This document shows positions 24,789 to 31,820 of a DNA stretch of 64,000 bases, one piece after another. Below the pieces are notes generated by a model that saw only the letters and a program-made list of their open reading frames with translations, searched no databases and had not been told where the DNA came from. How positions within the stretch are numbered: the stretch's first letter is position 1; each line of letters starts with the position of its first letter. The position numbers were made by a program, and so were the translations under genes. The stretch is taken from contig NZ_PEND01000009.1 in assembly GCF_002844195.1 (NCBI RefSeq), positions 1-64,000 of the forward strand, in the 5' to 3' direction. Source of the stretch: Halegenticoccus soli. Lineage in GTDB: Archaea; Halobacteriota; Halobacteria; Halobacteriales; Haloferacaceae.

Positions 24789-26129
24789 ATGCGCTCGTAC
24801 AAGGCCAAGATGGTCGAGCCGATCACCCTCCCGCCGCGGGAGCGACGCGAGGAGGTCCTCTCCGAAGCCGGCTACAACGTGTTCAACATCGCCGCCGAGG
24901 ACGTCTACATCGACCTCCTGACCGACAGCGGAACGGGGACGATGAGCGACGCCCAGTGGGCCGCGCTCTTCCGGGGCGACGAATCGTACGCCGGGAGCCG
25001 GAGCTTCGGCCGCCTCCGCGAAGCGGTCGAGGACGTGATGGGATTTCCCAGGGTAATTCCCACCCACCAGGGCCGCGGCGCGGAGAACGTCCTCTACGGC
25101 TGTCTCGTCGAGGAGGGCGACGTGGTTCCGAACAACGCCCACTTCGATACGACCCGCGCGCACATCGCCAACCAGGGGGGCGACCCGGTCGACTGCCCCG
25201 CCGAGGGTGCGGGCGATCCGACCGACGGGTCCCCCTTCAAGGGGAACTTCTCGGTCGAGCGCGCCCGGGCGGTCGCCGACGAGGTCGGCGCGGAGCGGAT
25301 CCCGGCGGTCGTCCTCACGATCACGAACAACTCGACCGCCGGCCAGCCCGTGAGCGTCGAGAACGTCCGGAAGACGGCCGCGTTCGCCGAGGAGGTCGAC
25401 GCGACGTTCGTCATCGACGCCTGCCGGTTCGCCGAGAACGCCTACTTCGTGAAACGGCGGGAGGACGGCTACGCGGACCGGAGCGTCGCGGAGATCGCCC
25501 GCGAGCAGCTTTCGTACGCCGACGCGCTCGTGATGAGCGGGAAGAAGGAGGCGCTCGTCAACATCGGCGGGTTCGTCGCCCTCCGCGACGAAGCGCTGTT
25601 CGAGTGGGCGAAACAGCGCGCCATCCTCTACGAGGGCTTTCCGACCTACGGGGGGATGTCCGGACGGGACATCGAGGCGATGGCGGTGGGCCTGCGGGAG
25701 GCCGTCGAACCGCCCTACGTCGAAGATCGGGTCGAACAGGTCGCGGAACTGGGTCGGCTGCTGGAGGAGAGAGACGTTCCCATCTACCGACCCGTCGGCG
25801 GGCACGCGGCGTACCTGGACGCAGGACGGCTGTTCTCGCACATCCCCGGCGGGGAGTTCCCCGGCCAGTCGCTCGTCTGCGAGCTCTACCGCGAGGGCGG
25901 CGTCCGCGGGGTCGAACTCGGCAGCTTCGCGTTCCCCGGCGCTGACCGACTGGAGCTGGTCCGGCTCGCGATTCCCCGGCGGACTTACGGCCGCGAGCAC
26001 CTCGAACACGTCGCGGAGACCGCCGCGGCGGTCCGCGATCGGGCCGAGGAGGTGTCGGGGCTGGAGATCGTCTCCGAGCCGTCGACGGCCGAACTCCGGC
26101 ACTTCTCGGCCGAGCTCGCCCCGGTCTGA
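24789..26129 (+). CDS. tnaA: Tryptophanase (beta-eliminating lyase family)
   Basis: A 446-residue PLP enzyme that would split tryptophan into indole, pyruvate and ammonia. Markers are IPTHQGRGAENVLYG, TNNSTAGQPVS, FVIDACRFAENAYF and the PLP-lysine in MSGKKEALVNIGG (Lys253). The close relative tyrosine phenol-lyase has an Arg in the motif MERG that contacts the phenol; here the matching motif is VELGSF, as in tryptophanases, and the end (RLAIPRRTYGREH, LRHFSAEL) also follows tryptophanase. The active-site lysine loop is more like tyrosine phenol-lyase. Tryptophanase is therefore more likely but not certain. The stop begins a 19-bp tandem repeat. Confidence 0.88.
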   Translation: MRSYKAKMVEPITLPPRERREEVLSEAGYNVFNIAAEDVYIDLLTDSGTGTMSDAQWAALFRGDESYAGSRSFGRLREAVEDVMGFPRVIPTHQGRGAENVLYGCLVEEGDVVPNNAHFDTTRAHIANQGGDPVDCPAEGAGDPTDGSPFKGNFSVERARAVADEVGAERIPAVVLTITNNSTAGQPVSVENVRKTAAFAEEVDATFVIDACRFAENAYFVKRREDGYADRSVAEIAREQLSYADALVMSGKKEALVNIGGFVALRDEALFEWAKQRAILYEGFPTYGGMSGRDIEAMAVGLREAVEPPYVEDRVEQVAELGRLLEERDVPIYRPVGGHAAYLDAGRLFSHIPGGEFPGQSLVCELYREGGVRGVELGSFAFPGADRLELVRLAIPRRTYGREHLEHVAETAAAVRDRAEEVSGLEIVSEPSTAELRHFSAELAPV

Positions 26130-26181
26130 ACGTCGCTGTCCGCTCTGAACGTCGCTGTCCGCTCTGAACGTCGCTGTCCGA
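26125..26181 (+). repeat. 19-bp tandem repeat starting at the tnaA stop codon
   Basis: Three almost identical units of TGAACGTCGCTGTCCGCTC. TGA triplets are at 26127 (the real stop), 26146 and 26165, one in each reading frame. Confidence 0.9.
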
Positions 26182-26217
26182 TCTTTTCCCGTCCGTCTCG
26201 CCGGTCTCTCCACCGCC

Positions 26218-26877
26218 CTATCGCCCCTCGTACAGCCGCGTTCCGATGCGCTCCGGGAGGCCCGCCTCCCTGACCGCCTCCGCGACCCGGTCGACGTCGT
26301 ACTCGACCCGCCGCTCCTCGACCGTCACGGCGTCGAGATCGAGGATCGCGTAGGCGGCCCGCGGGTCGCCGTCGCGCGGCTGACCGACGCTGCCGGGGTT
26401 CATCACGATCCCCTCGTCGTACGCCCGGTGGGCCTGGACGTGCGTGTGGCCCATCACCAGCACGTCCTCCTCGCCGAGCAGTTCCGGCCCGAACTCCTGC
26501 GGGTAGGTGTAGCGATCCGGGTCGTCCGGGTGTCCGTGCACGAGCCTCACGCGGCCGTCGGCGACGACGCGCTCGTCGGGGAGCGCCGCGAGCCAGTCGA
26601 GCGCGTCGGCCGGAAGCTGCGCGCGGGCGTACTCGACCCCCGCGCCGGCCATCGAGTTGAACCGAAACGTCGTCCCGGCGGCCACCGCGCGGTCGTGGTT
26701 GCCCATCACCGTCGGCACCTCCCGCTCGCGGAGCGCGGCGACGCACTCCGCGGGCCAGGGGTTGTAGCCGACGACGTCGCCCGCGCAGACGAGCCCGTCG
26801 ACCGGCGGAACGTCTTCCAGCACCGCGTCGAGCGCGACCCGATTCGCGTGTACGTCCGAAAGCACGCCCAGTCGCAT
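26218..26877 (-). CDS. Metallophosphoesterase (YfcE/MJ0936-like)
   Basis: A 219-residue calcineurin-like phosphoesterase with every metal-binding motif: LSDVHANRVAL (DxH), CAGDVVGYNP (GD), VMGNHDRAV (GNHD), LVHGHPDD and VMGHTHVQAH (GHxH), then MNPGSVGQPRDGDPRAAYAIL, the signature of the small MJ0936/YfcE group. It would hydrolyse phosphodiesters or phosphomonoesters with Mn or Ni; the natural substrate is unknown. ATG at 26875-26877. Confidence 0.9.
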   Translation of the reverse strand: MRLGVLSDVHANRVALDAVLEDVPPVDGLVCAGDVVGYNPWPAECVAALREREVPTVMGNHDRAVAAGTTFRFNSMAGAGVEYARAQLPADALDWLAALPDERVVADGRVRLVHGHPDDPDRYTYPQEFGPELLGEEDVLVMGHTHVQAHRAYDEGIVMNPGSVGQPRDGDPRAAYAILDLDAVTVEERRVEYDVDRVAEAVREAGLPERIGTRLYEGR

Positions 26878-27053
26878 ACCGACCCTACGCTCTCGACGAC
26901 TTAGTGTTCGGCGGCGGGCACTCCGCGTCCGCGGGGCGTCCGCGCCGGCGGACGGCGGCTGTCGAGCCGCTCGGCGGACGACGGGTCGCCGCGACGGGCG
27001 ATCCGACGACGGCTACGCCCTCGGCCGGCGGTCGGCCGCGGTGGACGCCGGAC

Positions 27054-27632
27054 CTACTCGGGGCCGTTGTGGACCGCCGTCTGGACGCCGTCGCGGTCGA
27101 CGCGGACGCCCGCTGCGCAGACCGGGTGCTCGAAGCCGAGGCCGTAGGCGGCCTCGGCGGCCTCCGCCGCGCTCCCGGCGTCGAACTCCAACGCGCGCGG
27201 CCGGTCCTCCTCGTAGGTCGCCACGAGCGTCGGCTCGTCGACGCGCTCCACGAGCAGGGCGTCGCGGCGGACGATCCCCGCGTGCGCCTCGTCGACGCCG
27301 ACGACGCCGGCGATGCGCGGGGTGTCGTAGTCGTCCTTCTCGTAATCGAGCGCGAGCAGGCTTTCGGCGAGCGCGTCGCGGGCCGGATAGCCCAGATCGA
27401 GCTTCTCCGCGATCGGGTCGACGTGCGAACCGTTGCCGACGACGACCTCGCTACCGACCTCCCGCACGCAGTTGTACGCGATGTAGGGGTTGTCGGTCTC
27501 GGGGGCGTCCGGCGTCGGGGCCACCGTCAGCGTCCCGTCCCGGTCGACGATCTGGCGATTCGGAAACGAACGCGAGGAGACGCGGTAGGCGCCCACTCGG
27601 GGGCCGACGACGACGAACCGTCCGACGTACAT
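27054..27632 (-). CDS. purO: IMP cyclohydrolase, archaeal PurO type
   Basis: A 192-residue enzyme for the last step of purine synthesis, closing FAICAR to IMP. The archaeal PurO pattern is visible: [73 protein letters not shown] and the C-terminal [17 protein letters not shown]. PurO is used by archaea that lack the bacterial PurH domain. The ATG at 27630-27632 gives the conserved MYVGRFV start; 27 bp further upstream another ATG exists but would extend past the family start. Confidence 0.9.
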   Translation of the reverse strand: MYVGRFVVVGPRVGAYRVSSRSFPNRQIVDRDGTLTVAPTPDAPETDNPYIAYNCVREVGSEVVVGNGSHVDPIAEKLDLGYPARDALAESLLALDYEKDDYDTPRIAGVVGVDEAHAGIVRRDALLVERVDEPTLVATYEEDRPRALEFDAGSAAEAAEAAYGLGFEHPVCAAGVRVDRDGVQTAVHNGPE

Positions 27633-27701
27633 GCACGAAACTGCACACGTACCCTCCAAATACGTGGCGGTTTGTGCACGACGACGCGGTTCGACCCGCC
27701 G

Positions 27702-27950
27702 TCAGTCCCGTTCGTTCCGCCTGTCGACGACGGTCTGTCCGTTGCCCGCCGGCTTGAGATCGACCCGTTCGGGGAGTTCGTTCTCGTTCACGGGGGCGAG
27801 CATCATGAGTTCGCCGCGTTCCACCTCGACGAGTTCCAAACCGGTGTCTTCGTCCCACATGCAGAGGCGCCACTCGTTCGTGTCTAAATTTCTGCATATA
27901 TCCCGTTCGGTGTAGAACCTCCCGTTTGTACCCTCGTATACCACCATCAT
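27702..27950 (-). CDS. Small haloarchaeal protein of unknown function (82 aa)
   Basis: An 82-residue acidic protein starting MMVVYEGTNGRFYTERDICRN. It has two cysteines 14 residues apart (CRNLDTNEWRLC) and no membrane segment. The short strand-rich pattern (RFYTERDICRNL, WRLCMWDEDTGLELVEVERGELMMLAPV) suggests a small beta-sheet domain. Upstream is a strongly AT-rich region with TTTTTATGTACG (minus strand, about 27993-28004) that can serve as its promoter. Either of the first two ATGs could be the start. I do not recognise a function. Confidence 0.6.
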   Translation of the reverse strand: MMVVYEGTNGRFYTERDICRNLDTNEWRLCMWDEDTGLELVEVERGELMMLAPVNENELPERVDLKPAGNGQTVVDRRNERD

Positions 27951-28141
27951 CGCCGGATGTGAGGTACTCCCTCATAATTCTATCTTCAGAAAACGTACAT
28001 AAAAACGATAGTCTTATTTGTTATCTAATGCGCCCAGTTCGAACCGATCGTTTCGACGATCTCATATGATTCGTGCTGTCGTTTCGCACAGTCACCGGAA
28101 CGCGCAACGCTTACATGCTCCTGGCGTGTACGCCGAGACGA

Positions 28142-28214
28142 AGTCCCATAGGGTAGTGGCCAATCCTGCGAGCTTCTGGGGCTCGCGACCCAGGTTCGAA
28201 TCCTGGTGGGACTA
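28142..28214 (+). tRNA. trnQ: tRNA-Gln (anticodon CTG)
   Basis: A 73-nt tRNA. Acceptor arms AGTCCCA and TGGGACT pair fully, followed by discriminator A; the D-arm is GGGTAGTGGCCAATCCT; the anticodon arm is CGAGC-TTCTGGG-GCTCG, giving anticodon CTG; and the T-arm is CCAGG-TTCGAAT-CCTGG. No CCA is encoded and no intron is present. Confidence 0.9.
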
Positions 28215-28336
28215 CTTCTCGCGGCCGATCACGAACCCGATAGCGGAGACTCGATCCGTTTCGCGGCCCGTAACGGGGGTAAACCGGCGCATTACGAAGT
28301 CGTCCCGACTTGAACGACGAGGTGCCGACGGATCGA

Positions 28337-28426
28337 GGAAGGGTCGCTCAGTGGTAGAGCACCGGTCGGTTGGAAAACCGGTCGGGGGCTGGAAGGCCTC
28401 GCGTGGTTCGAATCCCGCCCCTTCCG
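28337..28426 (+). tRNA. Unusual class II tRNA-like gene, Ser(GGA)-like
   Basis: A 90-nt sequence with a perfect 7-bp acceptor stem (GGAAGGG and CCCTTCC), a perfect D-arm (GCTC-AGTGGTA-GAGC), a long variable arm (stem GGGGC with GCCTC) and TTCGAAT in the T-loop, with G as discriminator as in tRNA-Ser. The anticodon region holds the loop TTGGAAA, which is that of tRNA-Ser(GGA). However, the flanking stem CCGGT/ACCGG carries three extra bases (CGG) on its 5' side, and the T-stem GCGTGG/CCCGC has one extra base (T). It may be a degenerate or noncanonical tRNA, or a tRNA remnant. Confidence 0.55.
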
Positions 28427-28475
28427 TGTAACTCTTTTCCCCTCTCTCAACCCGCGAAAGCGGCCGCCTTCGAGT

Positions 28476-29489
28476 TCACGAGGTGTCCTCGTAGGGGCGG
28501 TACGTCCGTGCGCGCTTTTCGCCCTCGGCGACGACGAGCCGGTAGTGTTCCATCTTCTGCAGGTAGTTGCGGACGGTCCGCTTCGTCTTCGGTTCCTCGA
28601 CGCACTCGCGGTACGCCTCGTAGAGATCGCCGGGGCTCATCTCCCCGTTCTCGATCAGGATGTCGTAGAGGACGCGCTGGTGCTCCCGGAGCTTCTCCGC
28701 CGTCTTCCGGCGGATTTCCGCGCGGCCGTCCGGGACCGCTTCGCGGACGATTTCGTTCGAGATGCGCTCCGCGCCCCGCTGGTCCGCGAGGCGGGCGGCG
28801 TTGCGGAGGATGCCGATCGCGACCCGCGCGTCCCCCGCCGCCGCGTCGGCGATGAGCGCGAGCTGTTGGTCCCCGATGGCCCCTTCCGTCAATCCCCACC
28901 GGGCGCGCGCGGAGAGGATGGAGACCAGTTCGTCGAGGTGATACTTCTCGAACTTGATCCGGACGCTGCTGTGGAGCCGACTGGTGAGGCGCTCGTCGAG
29001 CGCCGAGAACAGCTCCTCCTCGCGGTTCGCGACGAGGACCATCGTGACTCCCCGCGTCCGGTAGAGGTCGTAGAGGACACTCTTGTCTTCGAGCTGGTCG
29101 ACCTCGTCCAGAATGACGACGTAGTGGGGGCCGTCGTAGTCCTGAAGCCGGCTCAGGAGCTCGTCCTTCGGGGTCGATCGGCGGTGGATGTCGACCGTCC
29201 GTCCGACGCCGTCGAGGAGGCGGTAGAGCACGCGAAAGCGGGTGTAATCCTGCCAGCAGTTGACGTACTGGCTGTTGATGTCGAGGACGTTCTCGCGGAG
29301 CCGCTCGACGGTGAACTGCGCGATGCAGGTCTTCCCGGCGCCGGACGGCCCGAGGAGGAAGGAGGTCTCGCCGGGATTGCCGTCCATGATCGGCTTGAGG
29401 GCGTTCGAGAGGACGTTGACCTCCTGGTTGCGATGCTCGACCTCTTGCGGGATGAACTCCGGCTGGAGGACGCGAGCATCGAGTATCAT
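28476..29489 (-). CDS. Orc1/Cdc6 paralogue
   Basis: A 337-residue AAA+ protein of the Orc1/Cdc6 family, much shorter than orc1 because it lacks the N-terminal extension. Walker A is GPSGAGKT (about residues 46-53), Walker B VVILDEVDQLED, sensor 1 MVLVANREEELFSALDERL, sensor 2 GDARVAIGILRNAARLA, and a C-terminal winged helix with EMSPGDLYEAYRECVEEPKTKRTVRNYLQKMEHYRLV. Haloarchaea often keep several such paralogues, each tied to its own origin or to none. It sits just after two tRNA-type genes, and an ORB lies 1.7 kb upstream at 31180. ATG at 29487-29489. Confidence 0.9.
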   Translation of the reverse strand: MILDARVLQPEFIPQEVEHRNQEVNVLSNALKPIMDGNPGETSFLLGPSGAGKTCIAQFTVERLRENVLDINSQYVNCWQDYTRFRVLYRLLDGVGRTVDIHRRSTPKDELLSRLQDYDGPHYVVILDEVDQLEDKSVLYDLYRTRGVTMVLVANREEELFSALDERLTSRLHSSVRIKFEKYHLDELVSILSARARWGLTEGAIGDQQLALIADAAAGDARVAIGILRNAARLADQRGAERISNEIVREAVPDGRAEIRRKTAEKLREHQRVLYDILIENGEMSPGDLYEAYRECVEEPKTKRTVRNYLQKMEHYRLVVAEGEKRARTYRPYEDTS

Positions 29490-29893
29490 TCGTCACCGCA
29501 TCGGTTCTCCCGCGATCCAAATAAACGGAAGCGTGTCGGTTCCGATTCTTCCGATACTGTTCGTGGTGACACGAACGGCACCCCCCGCTTCGACCCTCCT
29601 ACCGAGACGGCGGCGACTCCGCGCGCCCGCGCCCGACCGCCGAGGACCTAACTTCCCCCGGGGCGTACCGCCGTCCGTGCCATCGCCCGACGCCGAGCTC
29701 TCACCGGAGACGCCCGTTCGCGTCGCCGACGGCTTCGTTGGGACCGAAGCGCTCGTCGCGCTCGTCGAGGGACGCGGGGGTTGACGCGCGACCCTGCGCC
29801 CGGACCCACGACCGTCGGCGGAATTCGCGGGGATCGACGGCCGTCTTCGTCCGCGTTTCCGGCCCGACGTGCGCCTCCCCGTCGGCCGCTCGG
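29490..29893. other. Intergenic region, no gene supported
   Basis: These 404 bp lie between the orc paralogue start and the end of a minus-strand gene. A GTG at 29677 opens a 35-codon plus-strand frame ending TGA 29784 (translation ends GFVGTEALVALVEGRGG) that might be the 5' remnant of a gene, but nothing else supports it. The 5' end near 29500-29530 is AT-rich and probably holds the orc paralogue promoter. Confidence 0.4.
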
Positions 29894-30538
29894 TTACGAA
29901 CGAGGGGACATCCCGCGCAGGTGCTTGAGCCCGAGTCCGAGGGTGATGAACGCGAACATCCCGGTGATGAACGCCCCCAGGTAACTCGTCAGGACGGTCG
30001 GCGCCATCCCGAGCCACGACGTCAGCGTCAAAACCGCCCCGATGACCGTCGCGCCGCCGTAGTACTCGGCGGATCCTCTCCGGCGCGCTTCGGGCGCGCC
30101 TCCCTCTTCGGGCGGCGCCCCGGCGGCGTCGACCTCCGGTTCGGCGTCCGCGTCGGCACCGACGTCGACTGTCGGTTCGAGGTCGAGGTAGGGATCGAAC
30201 CGCTCGGCGAGAGGGGTACGCTCGACGAGGCCGCGGCTCTGGTTGTACTCGAGGATCCCCTTCTCGTCGAGTTTGGGGAGGTGTGACTGGTACAGCGCGA
30301 TGTAGACGCGCTGGCGCTCGTCGGACGTCAGCGCCTCGACCGTCGTGTCGTGCTCCCACGCCGCGACCTGCTCTGCGACGTCGCGCATGTCCACCGGCCC
30401 CTCGCGCCCCTGCATGTACTTCAGCACCCGCCGCCGCCGCTGATTCTGCAGAATGTGGAACAGGTCGTCGGTCGACAGCTCCCGCTTCTCCTCGCCGGCG
30501 TCCGGATCCGCCGACTGACGCGGCGGTTCAGTGCTCAT
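29894..30538 (-). CDS. DUF7344-type winged-helix protein with two membrane segments
   Basis: A 214-residue protein. Residues about 22-110 form a winged helix of the type found in DUF7344 proteins (STDDLFHILQNQRRRRVLKYM, DMRDVAEQVAAWE, RQRVYIALYQSHLPKLDEKGILEYN). An acidic linker (about 123-150) is followed by two membrane helices (TVIGAVLTLTSWLGMAPTVL and YLGAFITGMFAFITLGLGL). It would be a membrane-bound DNA-binding regulator whose signal is unknown. It shares the type with the gene at 39702. ATG at 30536-30538. Confidence 0.8.
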   Translation of the reverse strand: MSTEPPRQSADPDAGEEKRELSTDDLFHILQNQRRRRVLKYMQGREGPVDMRDVAEQVAAWEHDTTVEALTSDERQRVYIALYQSHLPKLDEKGILEYNQSRGLVERTPLAERFDPYLDLEPTVDVGADADAEPEVDAAGAPPEEGGAPEARRRGSAEYYGGATVIGAVLTLTSWLGMAPTVLTSYLGAFITGMFAFITLGLGLKHLRGMSPRS

Positions 30539-31226
30539 CTTCCGTTCCCCTCCCCTTTTCGAACGCTTCCACCGTACACATGGTACTCACCCGTTGTCAG
30601 GAGATTACGTGGATCTGTTATCAACGCTGTTCCTAATCAGTTTGGACTGTCTGGGATTGTGTATCGTTGCGAATCTTGATAGATGTTTCGGCGCGCGGCA
30701 CTCCCGTCTCGCCGCGGGCCCACCGGCGGGCCGCTCGAAACCCCGATAGGCGTCCGATTCGCCGAAACGACGCGGCGGAAATCGACCGGAATCGTCGGCG
30801 CCCGCGAATCCGCGATCGGCGACACGTTCCGAAAGGTGACGGTCAGTTCCTTCCCGGACGCGCCAAGGTCGACCAGCCGCGGGGGAGCGGTCGATCGGTT
30901 CCGCATCGATTCCGGTCGAGGTCGGCTCGCTCGGCCAGTAGACGACCGCCGCGTCGGCGCGGATGCGCGTCACCTCGACGACTCGTCGGCGTGGACGCAC
31001 TCGACTGCGACGCGGACGTTCCCGCCGTCGGGATCGAGGATCGCTGTCGGGGGATCGGCCCGACCGCCGAGGGAGTTGAAGTCACCGACGCTGGCGGCGA
31101 GAGCATCGGGGAACGATCGCGAGGTCGATCCGGAACATTCGACACCGAAAATTCGAAATGGGTCGGCGGAGTCCTCCGGTTTCCACTTGAAACGAAGGGG
31201 TTGGGAGAAACCGGAGGATTTTTATG
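30539..31226. other. Intergenic region with one ORB and possible gene remnants
   Basis: No intact gene is supported in 688 bp. On the minus strand three neighbouring stretches look like protein but lie in different frames: LDPDGGNVRVAVECVHADESS (about 31048-30986), VTRIRADAAVVYWPSEPTS (about 30975-30910) and LVDLGASGKELTVTFRNVS (about 30875-30815). This pattern suggests a small gene broken by frameshifts. A perfect ORB is at 31180. The left 120 bp are AT-rich and likely hold the promoter for the gene ending at 29894. Confidence 0.4.
31180..31201 (+). promoter_or_regulatory. Perfect ORB 14 kb from oriC
   Basis: TTTCCACTT then GAAACGAAGGGGT, an exact match to the ORB core. It lies 21 bp beyond the 3' end of cgi121 in a gene-free region, 1.7 kb from the second orc gene and 13.7 kb right of the ORB in front of orc1. 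No second box or unwinding element was seen beside it. Confidence 0.8.
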
Positions 31227-31820
31227 TCACTTCTCGACCTCAAGCAAGGAGACACGTTCGAGGACGAGATCCGACAGGTCGCCCCGGACCGCCTCGATCT
31301 CGGCCTCGCCGACGTCGAAGAACTCGCACACAAGCGCGCGGTCGAACTCGCCGAGCGTCGCGGCCGGTTCGAGGAGTTCGCCGACCGCGACCGCCGCGGC
31401 GTCCTCGCTCGTCTCGGCGGTCTCGTCGCTCTCGTCGACCTCGCTGATCTCGTCGACCGCACCCGTCTCGTCGCCGCTCGACGAGGTTCCGTCCGTCGTC
31501 AGGTCCGGGTCGCCTCCGCCGTCGACGAGCACCACGACCGGAATTCGACCCTCGCTCACGCCCATCTCGAGCGACTGATCGATCTGGCGGCGTCCGGCGG
31601 CGTACAGCAGGATCTCGACTGCCCGGTCGCGGGCGACGTTCTCCCCGCGCTCGATGGCGCGATCCGCCAGTTCGACCGCGCGTTCGAGGTGTTCGCGGCC
31701 GACGACGTACCGGGCGTCGAACGCCTGGACGTCGACGCCGTGCTCGTCGGCTATCTCCTCCGCGCGGGCGAGAAACGCGTCGAGGTCGTCGATCTCGGCG
31801 ATCCCCTCGACGAGTCTCAT
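31227..31820 (-). CDS. cgi121: KEOPS complex subunit Cgi121
   Basis: A 197-residue subunit of KEOPS, the complex that makes threonylcarbamoyl-adenosine at position 37 of tRNAs. Cgi121 binds Bud32 and the tRNA end. The family features are [58 protein letters not shown] and the VVVLVDGG strand, then the conserved C-terminal [30 protein letters not shown]. An acidic low-complexity insertion (about residues 107-140) separates the two halves. Its ATG overlaps the hel308 stop by four bases, so the two genes are co-translated; KEOPS next to Hel308 recurs in haloarchaea. Confidence 0.88.
   Translation of the reverse strand: MRLVEGIAEIDDLDAFLARAEEIADEHGVDVQAFDARYVVGREHLERAVELADRAIERGENVARDRAVEILLYAAGRRQIDQSLEMGVSEGRIPVVVLVDGGGDPDLTTDGTSSSGDETGAVDEISEVDESDETAETSEDAAAVAVGELLEPAATLGEFDRALVCEFFDVGEAEIEAVRGDLSDLVLERVSLLEVEK

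Noticed and set aside
28337-28426. An intron in the Ser-like tRNA gene
   Set aside because: The extra bases are only three in the anticodon arm and one in the T-stem, too few for an archaeal bulge-helix-bulge intron.
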